Source: Trissonchulus latispiculum
Lineage: Eukaryota > Nematoda > Enoplea > Enoplida > Ironidae
Length of the DNA stretch: 64,000 nt
Reading direction: 5' to 3'
Assembly (NCBI GenBank): GCA_030248195.1
Contig: JASAND010030309.1
Coordinates: 1-64,000, forward strand
In this document: positions 42,591-53,335 of the stretch, one piece after another
Layout of the letters: each line of letters begins with the position of its first letter
Position numbering within the stretch: the stretch's first letter is position 1
Position numbers and translations under genes: made by a program
The notes under the pieces: generated by a model
What the model saw: only the letters and a program-made list of their open reading frames with translations
What the model was told of the DNA's origin: nothing
Databases searched by the model: none

Positions 42591-45500
42591 CGTTTTTTGG
42601 GGTTATTTGGTAATGAAGGGATTCTGAGTGGGGACCCACCCTCGAGTTGAGTTAGGAGGTCCCTTGGTCACGACCTCGTGTTCTGAACTGGGTTAAGTCT
42701 AGGGAATAATTCTCCCCACAGCCGGCAATTAGGAATTGCCGGCCATATTCATGAAGTTAGGCACTACTGAAGTTAAAACTACTGTCTGTAATTGTGTTGT
42801 GTTATTTGTGTAGGTCGGCTACCCAAAACTAGCAGGAATTAAAACCCAGAAAACTGTTTTTAATCATTAATTATCCAGCCTTTTTGAGGGGAATGGCCGG
42901 CTTCCCCAAAGTTAATTTAATCAAGCTGTCCTTAGCGGAAATGATTGTGTTGTTTAGTAATAATTGCCGAGCAATTATTACTCGTTTTGCTTTCCAACAA
43001 ATTTTCAAAGTTTCAAAATTCCAGTCTCGGTTAAAGTTCAAACCTACAAAATCTGGGCTCCAGACGGAGACCCGTTGATGCCAAAAAATACAACAAAATG
43101 TGCATACAAAGAATAGGTAAAATAGGTAGATTTAGGTAGGAAAGTGTTAGGATTTGTATTATGTTATTCTGCTGATTATGTAACTGTTGGTGTGATTGTG
43201 CTCGTAATTGTGTGAATGTGAACCCCAAATTTACGTACTTGGCTTCTTGGGTAAATTCCTTATGGATTATGAGGTTCCAAGCTTAGCCCCTTTTTAAGTG
43301 TGAGTTCTGAACCAAAATTGCGTAACTGTGGGTGTGATTGAGGGCAGACCATGTAAACTACCTTTGTTTGATAAGGATCTTGGAAATGCCAGAATGAATG
43401 TGTTATTACTCTGATATTAGGCAGGAACTGGGCCAAATTGAGTAGCGATTTGGCCCTTAATTATAAATAATCAGGGATCTGTTTCGGTTAAAGCTTAGAC
43501 GCGTATTTGACGTAAAATTGCCCGTTTCTGAGTGAATGCAATGTAAAGTTTGTCTACTTATTGTTCTGTTGACGGTTAGGGCAGACTCTGCAGCCTAGGG
43601 TCACGGGGACCCCCTATTAGGTCTGCAGGTCTGTCGGATTTCCGGTCATCCGTGTAGGTCGCCCTGCAATTAGGGGACGGATGAGCCGCAACTATGAAAC
43701 CCAGCACTAACCGGTTTAGACAGGTAGATATTGAATGAAATAGGTAGAAATCTGTCACTAGTAAAAGTCTCACAACAAATGTCCGATTAGCGGATTGGTA
43801 GTTAGTTAGCTCTAGATAAAGCCTTATAATAAATGTCCGGTTAGCGGACTGGCAGTTTAAATTAGTCCTAGGTAGGAAAATAGTTGCAGTCCTGTTATAT
43901 TAATTAGCTGGCATTCTTAATAATTGGGGAAATAGTTAAGTCTAGTTGGAATAGGGATATTAATAGTCTTGGCCTAAAACTTATCATGGGCTCACGGTCG
44001 TTACCGTAATCACTCAACTTCCCATGTTAAAGGCCAAAAGACAGACCAAACTAAAAGAAAAAGAAGTAGACCCGTACTGAGATTCGAACTCAGGTTCTCT
44101 GGATTAATAGGTCCAGTGCTTTTCCATTGAGCTAACGGGTTACAATTAGAACGAGTTCAAGCTAGCCTATATAAGAAAGCAATGTAGCAAATTAGCACGT
44201 GTGCAGTTCAATTAGTACATTATATGTGTTAATTATGCATATGTGGAACCAAACTTTAACTGTGTTTTTCTCACTAATTACTTAACATTTTTTGGTGCTG
44301 TAAGCACAAAAAATGCTCAGTTTTCTAAGCTCTACAAGAATATATAACCTTTACTTAAATCCGTGTTCATCGAAATTTTGTTAATTTATATGCCAGCTTT
44401 GCACGAATGCAATTATGTGCTCGTGTGAAAGGGTGGTAGTACGCGCGACTGTCACTCGGCTGGCTGCTGGGGTTGCCAGCACCGGATCGAATAGCGGTTC
44501 GGCACGTCCCCTGTTAGGGCACTAGGATAAGGGGTAGGTAGATTTAGAAGTAGACGTAGTTCGTAAGTAGGGACTGCGTAAAATGGCTGCTGAGACAGTG
44601 AGTGAGTGAGTTTTTGCATTTTTGGTAAGAAAACAGTTAATACTAATTATGTGCAAAAACTCACCCACAAAGCAGCCTATTAATTTATTTTAACAATATA
44701 GGTAGGAAAACTGATTAGCCATAGAACGTTTAATCAAATGAACAGCAGTATTTATTCTTAAGTTAACATTACGTAGGTTTTGGTAGTTTAATATACATAG
44801 GTAAGTAGGCAGTAGCTAGGGTAATTGTAGTAAACAATAAATACCTGACCATCTTCCAACATTAGAAATTCATTTAGAAAACATCAAGTTTTGTATACGT
44901 TCAAGATTAGCAGCAGGCCACGGGAAACAAGCCTGTTTCCCGTGGCAAATCAACGAAATTGGGCCAGAACTAGGCCAAAAAATACAAGTTATGTTCGGTC
45001 ATTAAATCTGTTCAAGTGAACCTGTGAGTTTCTGTCAGGATCTGTTTGTATTAACCTAGGACGGGCCAGGCGGCCCGGTCTGTGCAAGAAAAAGACAGAA
45101 ACTAGTAAGGTTTTCAAATAAGGTACGAATAGCGAAGTTTATACGTTAGTAAGAATTGTTTCGTCTAATTGCAAGTCAGTAAGACCTAATTTGGGTCCAG
45201 ACGTGAGAACATTATGAATCGTTTTGTCTACGCGAAGAATTACTTCAAGTTTAATCAAAACCAACAAGTTGTAATCTAAACTGGCCAAGAAGGCCTGTTT
45301 TGTGACAAGAAATTACTATGAACAGTTAGTTTCGTCAAAAAAGCCATAACCAATGGTTTGGTGTCATTTCGTCAATTCACAAGTTCAAATAGGGCCCAAA
45401 AGGCACATTTTGGGCCAGGAAAGCGAAAGAACGAGTAATGGTTGCTGGGTTCGATTCCCGCACCGTGACCTTGTATTAATGGGTTTTAACCCATTTGATT

Positions 45501-46480
45501 CAGGTGCGCGGATCGTCTCTAGTTCGGAATCAGAGCCAGTGAGCTAGTCAGACTTGGATCTGTCAGTGGAAGTCTTTGGATTATCAGAAGCAGTAGTCGA
45601 TTATTTATTGGATCCGGAAGCGATCCCTGAAATTGAAGTTGGACCTATCAGACAGACAGTTGCGGAGCCTAATCACTGTAGGCACCTTGTGGACTTAGAG
45701 CATAACTAAGGTCGAGATCAGAGACGAATCCAGCCGGCACTTGATATCACTTGGGCAAACTATACCGTGGACTTTGACATTCAAAATCAGTCTTTACTTC
45801 TTTGCTAGAAATGTATAACCTTATCCAGTTCAACCTTTTCGCCTCCGGGGCTCAGTTCCCCCTGTCTCTGGCTTGAGCTTAGGTAGCAGCCAGAAGTTCA
45901 GTGTATCTTGAGAGCGGAAGAAACCGAAGAAGCACCAATTCTTGAACATTGTATAATTGTAGTTAATTTCCTATTAATTAGAGATAAGTAAGGAAGGACA
46001 TCCAAAACCCCCCACTGTTTCGCGTTCCTCAAATTCTATCCCACATAGCATCCCTGAACTGAGTGTCGGAGCGAAAACTTTCAGGGGCTCACCCAAAGAC
46101 CGACCCAAAGACCGGTTTTAACAATTAGTAGCTTAGTTTGTTGTGATATTAGTTTGACAGTCCTATTGTAAGGGGACGTATAAAGAGTAACAGCACAAGC
46201 ATATAGGGCAATACACAGCATATAGGGAAATTGAGTTAGCAAGAATTAGTCGAGTGAAAGGGTGTAAAAGGCGTTAAGAGTATCGACCTAGTCCCAATAA
46301 CTTAACCAAAGTTTGTAATATTATTCCAGATTGGAATAATATTAATAATAACCTAGGAAGGGAAATTATCTGGCAACTCTGGTACAGTAATCGTGTACTG
46401 TATCTGATTATATTGTAACCTACTCGTTGGTATTGTAGTAATTGTCAGTTTGAACGCACAGAATTGTAAGAATCGTAATT
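42591..46480. other. ORF-poor block with hairpins, part 2
   Basis: Perfect hairpins: 42721-42743 (10 bp), 42956-42982 (12 bp), 43430-43456 (9 bp), 43646-43684 (8 bp enclosing 4 bp), 43994-44007 (5 bp, CGTT loop), 44917-44946 (13 bp), 45062-45077 (6 bp), 45393-45416 (9 bp) and 46316-46344 (13 bp). GTCCG-NTTAG-CGGAY occurs at 43783 and 43836. AGGTAGGAAA recurs at 43136, 43871 and 44701. A tRNA-like sequence lies at 44069-44141. No convincing ORF. Confidence 0.65.
44069..44141 (-). tRNA. tRNA-like sequence, possibly pseudogene or organelle-derived
   Basis: On the minus strand a cloverleaf can be drawn. The 7-bp acceptor AACCCGT/ACGGGTC has one end mismatch. The D arm is GCTC...AAGC, the anticodon stem CTGGA/TCCAG, and the T arm CTGAG-TTCGAAT-CTCAG. 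The A-box-like TAGCTCAATGG and B-box-like GTTCGAATC are present. The anticodon loop CCTATTAA has 8 bases instead of 7, so identity is uncertain (Asn-like ATT, Ile-like TAT or a one-base-inserted Lys type). No CCA is encoded. Confidence 0.55.
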
Positions 46481-46483
46481 GTA

Positions 46484-46860
46484 GTGTTTTCATTAAATTG
46501 TCCGTTTGTTAGTTACCGAGTCTTAGGCGCGTTAGCCTTCACATACGGTGCATTTACCGTGCAACTACTAGCCCCAAGAAAGAACCGAAGATCCAGTGAG
46601 GAAGAACTCAGCCAAATCCAGTGCTCATCAAGAAAGCAAGTGCTGACCCCGCTTGCTATACAATTGGAGAGATCATCAAGGAAGCAAGTGCTGACCCCTC
46701 TTGCTGTCCGACTGGAGAATCAACTCAGGAGCCTCAAACGAACTCACAGACAAAGACCCCTACCAAGGTTGGCCGCAGAGAATCTCTGATTCTGGAACAC
46801 CACCTTTCAGAGATCTGGTGCTTAAGTCTGCTTCATTGCGAACAGACGTGCTGACCTTCC
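46484..46860 (+). other. Possible low-complexity ORF with a 48-bp duplication
   Basis: Two overlapping open frames cross a direct repeat of ATCAAGRAAGCAAGTGCTGA (46627 and 46675). One frame yields a repeated KEASADPSC-like peptide. No domain is recognised and neither start is favoured, so I do not call a gene. Confidence 0.25.
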
Positions 46861-46992
46861 GTGTAAAGAAGAGGAGTTTAGAGTGTTTAGAGTTTGGAAC
46901 AGATCAGAGTTTTGATCTTGCTCACTTCATTACATATCCTTGCAGATGTGTGTGCTTCGTTCCGGTCTCGTCGAGAAATGATAAAATCATGC

Positions 46993-47108
<116 letters not shown>

Positions 47109-47267
47109 TACATTTGATTGCACATATTTTACATATTTAAGGACTGTCGGCCACGAATTGTTGCTCCTGCTTGCTATTGCTTATGTGTATAACATTTTAC
47201 AGATGGGGTAGGTCAAAATGTGAACAGCTTAGGGCCACCAGTAGTCGCCATGCAATATGCACGTTAA

Positions 47268-48276
47268 GGTGGTGGTGTCCTTTTGTGCAGTGCTTTTGTC
47301 GTGATTCTTTTGAAACGCTATAACTTTTGCAATTTTGAGAGTTGGAAAGAGCTTTATACATCGTTTTAAAGCTTAGAATCTGCAGATTCGCATCAGCTTA
47401 TGAAACCAGCAAAATCAGCACAAAACTAGCAAAAATGTTCTGACATGCTGACATCTGACAGGCTAAATATAGACGAAAAATTTTTGAACATGGATTGCTC
47501 AAAACTGTAGAATCGGCCAAAATTTTTTCTTGTGCCATGGTATGAAGGACATATGGGTCGAGGGACATTTTTTGGATTTGGCTGAACAAGCCTCAATACT
47601 CCAGAAAATCCGGGAAATGTGCGGTGACACGAAATTTCGCAACTTTGTATTCAGTTTTCTCGCAACTGGAGACGTTTTAACTCAAACCCAGAAAAAAGTC
47701 CCTCCGCAATAGTACGAATTTTCATTTTGGCAAAGATCACGCGAATCCATTGGGTAGTGTTTGAGAAATTGCTGTTTAAAACAAAATAATCGCAGTTTTT
47801 GCCAAAATGGTTTTTCGGCCAAATCTCTAGCTTAAAGCAACGAATCCCAGCTAATAGGCACTGATAAATGGGCAATTTGACCGCGTATTGATAGAGTATA
47901 AATAACCGAAAATTGTTCGTAGGTTTTAGCAGTTATTTTGAAAAAACTGATTTTTTTCGAAAATGGCCGTTTTTTGACCCCAAAAATCGTTTTTGGCTTA
48001 TACTGACTTAACCCTGAGAGATAGCTCAAAGGTTGTAAAAGCAAAAATGTTCGTTTTTGTACCCTCTTTCCATCCATAATAACCAATCTGATGTATCGAT
48101 TACCTACTGAGAGTATTATGCCAAAAATCGAAAATTTCTCATCTTTTCACCTAAAAATGCGGGACTGGTCCGAGAATGTTAAAGAGCACCAAAATAGCAC
48201 ATTTGGAAAGTTTCATCTACTTTCATAAAGAATTTAAGCCTGTAGGGTCAAATTTACACAAAAGGAAACCACCACC
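47268..48276. mobile_element. TTAA-flanked TIR element, copy B
   Basis: Full-length relative of 14710-15724 in the same orientation, with termini GGTGGTGGTGTCCTTTTGTG and CACAAAAGGAAACCACCACC. TTAA lies at 47264-47267 and 48277-48280. It sits inside the 39806-48546 segment, so it arrived after that segment formed. Confidence 0.85.
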
Positions 48277-48362
48277 TTAAATGTGATAGTGACATTAATC
48301 CTTACGTTAGTGGATGTGAGCAGAATATGCATATCATTACCTATTTTCTCCCGAAAGATGAA

Positions 48363-48546
48363 AAGTTCGCGCGAATAGGGCGGAAGGAGGGTTCCCTATT
48401 CGGCGACAAAGCTGGTTTCTTTCATTTTAGTCGCCGAGTAGATTCCCTATTAGGCATACAAAGCTGGTTTCTGTCATTTTAGCCGCCGAGTAGATTCCCT
48501 ATTCTACCAAGTTGGTTGCCCGTCGAGTGCATTTTCCCCACAAGTT
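48363..48546 (-). repeat. ~57-bp array, right boundary
   Basis: Inverse of the left array, ending in TGCCCGTCGAGTGCATTTTCCCC, the terminus type of the 18079-20473 element. Confidence 0.82.
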
Positions 48547-49011
48547 TTTATATAAATACAGTGGTCGAAGGTTTTTACCTAGGGATTAGCAATCACCTAG
48601 ATAACTAGATGGAATAAATTTTTGTACAATTTTTTGGAAAATTGGCCAAAAATTGGGCATGTTATTATTATTATTATTATTAAAAATTAGGGTAAATTTC
48701 CAAAATTTTTCAAAAAAAGTGCAAATTTTTTGGGTTAACGTGTTTATTATCGCGAGAAATACACGTTTATAACGGTTTTATGGACTTATGGACCTATAGA
48801 CTGATAGACCTTATTCTGGACTCTGAAACATGTTGCCAATCAAGATTTCGAATTTAAAAACACTTTCTAATGTTAAAATTTCTCAATGATTTCATGTTTT
48901 TCATTAGCAATGGCTGAAAATGCGATTCTTGGCTTAAAAATTGAAAAATTTTGGGGGGGGGAGGCTGGGGGAGGTCGTGGGGGCGGTTTGGGCATTGGGG
49001 GCATAGTTCCT

Positions 49012-49048
<37 letters not shown>

Positions 49049-50746
49049 ATCCCAAAATTTTTGACCAAATTTACCCCCCCCCCAGATTTTTTGACTTACC
49101 CTCCCCCAACTTTTGGTTACCCCCCGAACCACCCCCCCCCCACGAGGTTTGGACCCAAAAAGTTAGCTAAATTTGGTCAAAAAATGGTGATTTTTTGAAA
49201 AATTTTTCTAAAATTTTGACCAAAAATCGCTTTAAAACGATTCAAAAACACCTAAAACGTTAAGAACAAGCCTTATTTTGATGAAAAAAGGGCTAAATTA
49301 CAGAAAATTTTGCATTTTTTTGGCCATTTTTCGAAATTTCTGAGGTCCGAATTCTGGGGGGGGGGGCTGGGGGGGGGGTACCCCCCCTCACATTTCGGAG
49401 GTCGGCCAAGATTTACCCCCCCCCCGAGACCCAAAGTTCCAGGGAAACTATGATTGGGGGCATATGTAGGTGTAACGGAGATTTGAGGGTGGGGACTCCC
49501 CTCAACTTTTGGGGTGGCCCCCTCTGGAGACCCCCCAGCCCCCCCGCCCCAGGACTCCCCCCCCCACCCTCCCCCAAAAAATTTTGCTATTTTTATGCCA
49601 AAAATCGCATTTTCAGCCGTTTTCAAATTCCAATGCCAATGAACATTCAACTATGAAGTAATTTTGACATTAGACATTGTTTTAAACTCGAAAACTTGAT
49701 TGTCAACATATTTCCAAGTCCAACATAAGGTCAATAATGAGTCATAAAGCCCACAATACAGTTAAAAACGTGTATTTCTCGCAAAGATAAACACTTTAAG
49801 CAAAAAATTTGGACATTTTTGAAAAATTTTGCCTTGAAATACCCAATTTTCAGCCGTTTTCGTGCCTTTAGGCGCGACTACCCCCCCCCCTAGTTGGGGG
49901 GTGACGTCTCCCCCAAAAATTTTTCTGGGGGGGGGTTTGAGAAAATGGCTGGGGGGCGGCGGCCTAGCCTACCCCCCCAATCCATAGGTGTACCTTGAGA
50001 AAACGTTGGGGGAGGGGGAGGGGGTAGCAGAAATTAGGGTGGGTGGGGTGGGGGTCAGCCGTTTTGAGGTGGGGTGGGGTCCGAAAAAATCGAATTTGGG
50101 GGGGTAAAAGATTTGTAAAAAGTAAAAATTCGCAAATTTGCTAAAAAAGCGTTATTTCCATCTAAATATCAACATTATTTCTTGATTTTTGCTCATTTGT
50201 TCAAAAAAACGTTGACTTTTTGCAAAATTTCGAATTTTTACTAATTTTGAGGCAAAATTTTCAAAATTTTGAGGGTTCTGGCAAATTTGGGTGGGTAGGG
50301 TCTGGGATTTGGCCATTTGGGTGTGGGGTCTGCCTCCAAAATTTCGAGGGTGGGGTCGGCAGTTTTCCATTTGGGGGGAGGGGTTCCCCCCATAGGTGTA
50401 GCGGGGATTAGGGTTGGGGGAGGCCCCTCCCCCCAAATTTTGGGGGCGGGCCCCCTTTTTAGACCTCTCCCAAACCCCCCCCCCAGACCCCCCCAAACCT
50501 CCCCCAAAAATTTTTTCAAGTTTTATTCCAAAAATCGCATTTTCAGCCATTGCTAATGCCAAAAAACATCCAACCATTAACTAATTTTAACATTAGACAG
50601 GGCCTTTAAACCCGAAAACTTGATTGCCAGCCATAGGTGTGGCTGGGCAAAATATCTGGGGGGGGGTTCCGACGGAAGGTGGGGGACCCCCCTAAATTTT
50701 CGATTTTATGCCATTTTTGGCCACTTTTTGGCCAAAAATCTGGGGG
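48547..50746. mobile_element. Nested G/C-tract MITEs
   Basis: Several overlapping elements carry TAGGTGTA-type termini (49457, 49988, 50393, 50634) and runs of G or C, including 34 G at 49014-49047. Recurrent AT-rich bodies include CAAAAATCGCATTTTCAGCC at 49601 and 50532 and its inverse near 48915. Positions 49140-49360 repeat 29690-29905. Gly- and Pro-rich ORFs are artefacts. A (TTA)n tract is at 48662-48680. Confidence 0.65.
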
Positions 50747-50762
50747 ACTTGACTTACTTGAC

Positions 50763-51430
50763 TTAATGGCCCAGACGAGGACGTCCATGAATGCCGCCGC
50801 GTTCTGCCAACCATCTTTTCCAGCTGGATCTGTCCTGAGCCAAATCATACCAGTTCTGGACTCCCCGTAGAGCCGGGAGGACACAGTCCCGCCAGCGTAG
50901 GTGAGGGCGCCCGGGAGGTCTCCGCTCATTAGGGACTCGACCAAACAGGGCCAGTTTTGGGATCCGGTTGTCGGGTAGGCGGGCGATATGCCCCAGCCAT
51001 CGCAATCTGGCCTGCTCAACTCTGCTGCTAGCATAGAAAGAGTTAGCAAGCTCATGAAGGATAGAGTTATTGACACGCTGCCGTCTCGATATGCCCAGCG
51101 TATACCGCAAGAAGTTGTTGTGCGCTACATCGATGCGATGCAGATCAGCCAACCTGGTGTTCCAGGTTTCACAGCTGTATAGCATGGCAGGGACAACTGT
51201 AGCGTGATACAGTTTCAGCTTCACAGCCGGATGGAGGTGAGAGTCCTTCCAGACAGAGCGTAGACGTTTGAAGACCATGCCGGCGGTTTGGAGTCTGCGC
51301 GTTATTTCAGGGTAAATCGCTCCATGGTGAGAAATAGTGCTTCCAAGGTAGTTAAAGTCAGTTACCTGTTTGGAGTACAGTTCCGCGAAGGGAAACATAA
51401 GCCTGCTCGTCACCAAAACACATGATTTTG
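50763..51430 (-). CDS. RTE LINE C-terminal region
   Basis: This frame continues the RT C-terminus after the shift. It has FNYLGSTI, EITRRLQTAGMVFKRL, LYHATVVPAMLYSCETW, RRQRVNNSILHE, ARLRWLGHIARLP and a terminal WRDCVLPAL/DRSSWKRWL section before the stop. The same motif series, at low identity, is seen at 9172-9828, so these are different RTE lineages. The frame is open upstream to 51614, but that part overlaps the RT frame and is a shadow. Confidence 0.82.
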
Positions 51431-52629
51431 GTTTTGGTAAGGCTAACTTCAAGCCCGAAGTCCGTAGCAACTGAATCAAATGCCGTGACTGCGGTTTGTA
51501 GGTCCGTTGCTGTTTCTGCCAACAAACAAGCATCGTCAGCAAATAGGAGCGCGTTGAGTTCGAGTGGGTTGGTACCATGACGATAATACCTATCCCAATG
51601 AAGGATACGCCCATCGATCCTATATTCCAGAGTTACGTTGACGTTAGCGAGTTGAACGGCCCTGCGAACAACACTGTCAATTATGATATTGAACAGAGCA
51701 GGGGCCAGGACACAGCCCTGCCGGACTCCGGTACTAACTGGGAAATAGTCTGTGCAGCTCCGCTCAACCTTCACAGAGCAATTTGACCCTGTGTGCAGGC
51801 AAGATATTAGTCGGACCAGCTTCGCAGGAACGCCGTACATAGCAAGACCTTTCCACAAGGTCTCCCGATCAACGCTATCAAATGCTTTTTTCAGATCGAT
51901 AAATGCAGCAAACAGTGGTTTTTTTACCTCCAGGAAACGCTCACTCACTTGGCGGAGGGTGAAGATTTGATCCTGACAGCTCCTGTTTGAGCGAAAACCA
52001 CATTGAACTTCACTAAGGCCGGATTCCAAAAGGTCACGAATACGACCAAGCAGTAGAGAGGCATATACCTTCCCAGGAATGGAAAGCAGAGCAATTCCTC
52101 GGTAGTTATCACAGAGAGACTGATCTCCCTTTTTGTGGAGTACGCTGATCAGGGAGTCCTTCCACTCTTGAGGGCACTGTTCAGATCTCCAGCACGAGAT
52201 TATCACCAAATGCAACCATTTGACGGCCACCTGGCCGCCAGCCTGCAGTAACTCAGCAGTTATTTTGCATGGACCGGGGGCTTTATTTCTTTTCAGCTTC
52301 GAGACGATTTTTTGTACTTCCTCAATCGTCGGTTCAGGAATCAGCTGATCAGCAGATTGTACCGGCTCGGCTCCGAAGCAGTTAGGGTGGTTTACCGCGC
52401 GTTGGATATTCAGAAGTTCATTGAAGTGTTCCCTCGAACGGGCTAACCTACCCTGCTTCGTAGGCAGGGCGTTTCCATGCCTGTCCTTGATCGCAGCCGG
52501 ACCAGATCGATTGGAATTCCAAAATAGTTTCAGTTTGTGGTAGAAGTCATGCCAGCGATTAGCTTGATAGTCATTGCTCAGTTCGATTGCAAGGGCATTG
52601 AAATAGTGGTTTTTGGCTCGGCGCACCAT
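51358..52629 (-). CDS. RTE LINE reverse transcriptase domain
   Basis: This 423-codon open frame starts in the linker and covers RT. Motifs in order: NKAPGPCKITAELL (about residues 115-128), WKDSLISVLHKKGD, NYRGIALLS, FAAFIDLKKAFDSVD (palm motif A), STGVRQGCVLAPALFN (near 51750-51700) and LFADDACLL (catalytic FADD near 51543-51530). Both catalytic aspartate sites are intact. Near 51400 the frame departs from homology just after the TKTKIM motif, and the C-terminal region continues in another frame. ATG at 52629 is an internal methionine, not the native start. Sequence identity to the plus-strand CR1-like LINE is limited to universal RT motifs. Confidence 0.87.
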   Translation of the reverse strand: MVRRAKNHYFNALAIELSNDYQANRWHDFYHKLKLFWNSNRSGPAAIKDRHGNALPTKQGRLARSREHFNELLNIQRAVNHPNCFGAEPVQSADQLIPEPTIEEVQKIVSKLKRNKAPGPCKITAELLQAGGQVAVKWLHLVIISCWRSEQCPQEWKDSLISVLHKKGDQSLCDNYRGIALLSIPGKVYASLLLGRIRDLLESGLSEVQCGFRSNRSCQDQIFTLRQVSERFLEVKKPLFAAFIDLKKAFDSVDRETLWKGLAMYGVPAKLVRLISCLHTGSNCSVKVERSCTDYFPVSTGVRQGCVLAPALFNIIIDSVVRRAVQLANVNVTLEYRIDGRILHWDRYYRHGTNPLELNALLFADDACLLAETATDLQTAVTAFDSVATDFGLEVSLTKTKIMCFGDEQAYVSLRGTVLQTGN

Positions 52630-52853
52630 TCGCTTGCAACGTTGTTGATGGGTACGGAACTCGCGGAGGGGCCCTGGGGCACCCGCTGTGACTGGACAGT
52701 AAAATAGCTCTGGCTTTGCGCTTTTCTTCGACCGCTCGACGGAGTTGAGGGGTCAGCCAGTTTGGATTCCTAGCGTAGTTGGTGGACGGACAGTGCGTGG
52801 AGGCTGCATCAATGATAGCTTCCTTGAAATGTACCCAATCAGCAGTTGGGTCT

Positions 52854-53335
52854 TCAGTGACGGATGGGAGTAGCTGAGCGAATCTGTTTGATAGGGTGAG
52901 TTGAAATTTGCTGCCGAATTTGGGGCTCCATTAGACGTAGGTGGTCAAAGGGTCGATTGGACGCATTGCCCCTGCTGGTTGCCGAAAGGCGGAGCTTGAG
53001 TCGGCAGACGACCAATCTGTGGTCAGTCCCACGCGAGAGGTCAGCAGATCCAGGAAGGGAGGCTCCATTTCTAACCCTTACATCCAGCATAGAACTACGC
53101 AATCTTTCTGATACACAAATAAAGTCAATGGCCTTTTTGCAGGATCCAGTATTTGAGTACCAGGTATAACGGTGAGAAGGTTTGTGCCTGAAGAATGTAT
53201 TACCGATTGAGATTTTGGTGGCTGCACAGAAGCTGAGAAAACGTAGGCCATTGTCGTTAGTGGTGCCGCAGCCTTGGGCACCGGCAGTGCCCACCCAAGT
53301 GCGGGCATCAGGGCCGACTTCGGCAGTAAGGTCAT
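52854..53335 (-). pseudogene. RTE LINE endonuclease, C-terminal half
   Basis: In this frame TTNDNGLRFLSFC, GNTFFRHKPSHRYTWYS and a final DHRLVV motif (the catalytic SDH-type histidine region) are in the order seen in RTE endonucleases. The frame is then lost near 52900. The next frame continues into the linker (PSVTEDPTADWVHFKEA-like). The open frame extends to 53423 only because upstream MITE sequence is open. Confidence 0.8.

Larger units (their letters stand above)
50747..53335 (-). mobile_element. RTE-type LINE, nearly complete pol
   Basis: On the minus strand the order is endonuclease C-terminal half (53335 to about 52850), linker, reverse transcriptase, C-terminal domain, stop, then a short AAGTCAAGT-type tail at 50747-50765. 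The 5' end is truncated inside the endonuclease domain. At least two frameshifts occur, near 52900 and near 51400. It is inserted among G/C-tract MITEs. Confidence 0.87.

Noticed and set aside
45430..45475. Second tRNA candidate around GGGTTCGATTCCC
   Set aside because: Only a weak T arm is present; no acceptor or anticodon arm can be drawn.
46484..46854. Gene with repeated KEASADP-like peptide
   Set aside because: Two overlapping frames are equally open and no domain or splice structure is visible; kept only as a low-confidence note.
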